DNA of 5,051 nucleotides from an uncultured Erysipelotrichaceae bacterium (GTDB lineage Bacteria; Bacillota_I; Bacilli_A; Erysipelotrichales; Coprobacillaceae): assembly GCA_947573745.1 (NCBI GenBank), contig CANPGX010000096.1, forward strand, positions 1 to 5,051, read 5' to 3'. Shown here one piece after another: positions 4,922 to 5,051 of the stretch. A program made the translations under genes and the position numbers. Below the pieces are notes generated by a model that was not told the DNA's origin, did not search any database, and worked only from the letters and a program-made list of their open reading frames with translations. The first letter of the stretch is position 1. Every line of letters starts with the position of its first letter.

Positions 4922-5051
4922 ATGACTTTTTGGGAAATTTTATTCATTGGCATAGGACTGGCAATGGATGCCTTTGCAGTGTCTATTTGCAAGGGATTGC
5001 GCATGAATCGTTTGAATCATTTTCATACATTCATGATTTCACTCACCTTTG
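4922..5051 (+). CDS. mntP: Manganese efflux pump MntP, N-terminal part (3' end outside window)
   Basis: The first 43 residues are visible. They show the MntP (formerly YebN, DUF204) N-terminus: a hydrophobic first helix with G-L-A-M-D-A-F-A-V-S-I-C-K-G at residues 12-25, whose Asp16 is the conserved acidic residue in the first membrane segment, a short basic loop, then the start of the second helix. The family is about 180-190 residues with six helices and exports excess Mn2+ across the cytoplasmic membrane. GGAGG at 4909-4913 lies 8 bases before the ATG. Expression is placed under the upstream yybP-ykoY element and terminator, so it should rise when Mn2+ is high. Motif and leader agree, so the identity is very likely despite truncation. 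Confidence 0.95.
   Translation, partial: MTFWEILFIGIGLAMDAFAVSICKGLRMNRLNHFHTFMISLTF

Noticed and set aside
1..5051. CRISPR arrays, tRNA or rRNA genes, complete insertion sequences
   Set aside because: No regularly spaced repeats, tRNA cloverleaf, rRNA core sequences or transposase motifs were found on either strand.

Overview
The window is AT-rich, compactly coded bacterial DNA with A/T-ending codons, strong AGGAGG/GGAGG ribosome-binding sites and sigma-A-type promoters. This suggests a low-GC Bacillota (Firmicutes). The clostridial-type glutamate dehydrogenase and the manganese riboswitch fit a gut anaerobe of the Clostridia/Erysipelotrichia kind, but no rRNA or other decisive marker is present, so the lineage is a guess.

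Layout. (1) 1-836, plus strand: the C-terminal ~60% of a MATE-family multidrug/cation antiporter, cut by the window edge and closed by a hairpin terminator at 841-867. (2) 1074-2831, plus strand: a 585-residue protein of the PEP carboxykinase/HPr-kinase P-loop superfamily. It keeps most of the ATP-type PEPCK metal and nucleotide signature (KK pair, His, P-loop, DD, Arg, C-terminal block), but its P-loop is HPr-kinase-like, its N-terminal half is unrecognised and the oxaloacetate-binding motif is not visible. (3) 2941-4284, minus strand, convergent with the previous gene: gdhA, a full-length 447-residue hexameric glutamate dehydrogenase. (4) 4396-4742, plus strand, divergent from gdhA: a short membrane-anchored protein whose transmembrane and PH-like parts lie in different, overlapping reading frames, so it is either two coupled small genes or one gene broken by a frameshift. 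(5) 4752-5051, plus strand: a complete manganese-control unit, with a near-consensus promoter, a yybP-ykoY-type aptamer, an intrinsic terminator, a GGAGG site and the start of mntP, the Mn2+ exporter, which runs off the window.

The genes do not form one operon. Nearly every unit has its own promoter and orientation. Metabolically, gdhA links 2-oxoglutarate and glutamate, and the PEPCK-like protein may act at or near the PEP/oxaloacetate node or may be a regulatory kinase. MATE and MntP are export systems. The two observations most worth following are the divergent PEPCK-like kinase and the split membrane protein. The mntP leader is the clearest regulatory element and is a known class.
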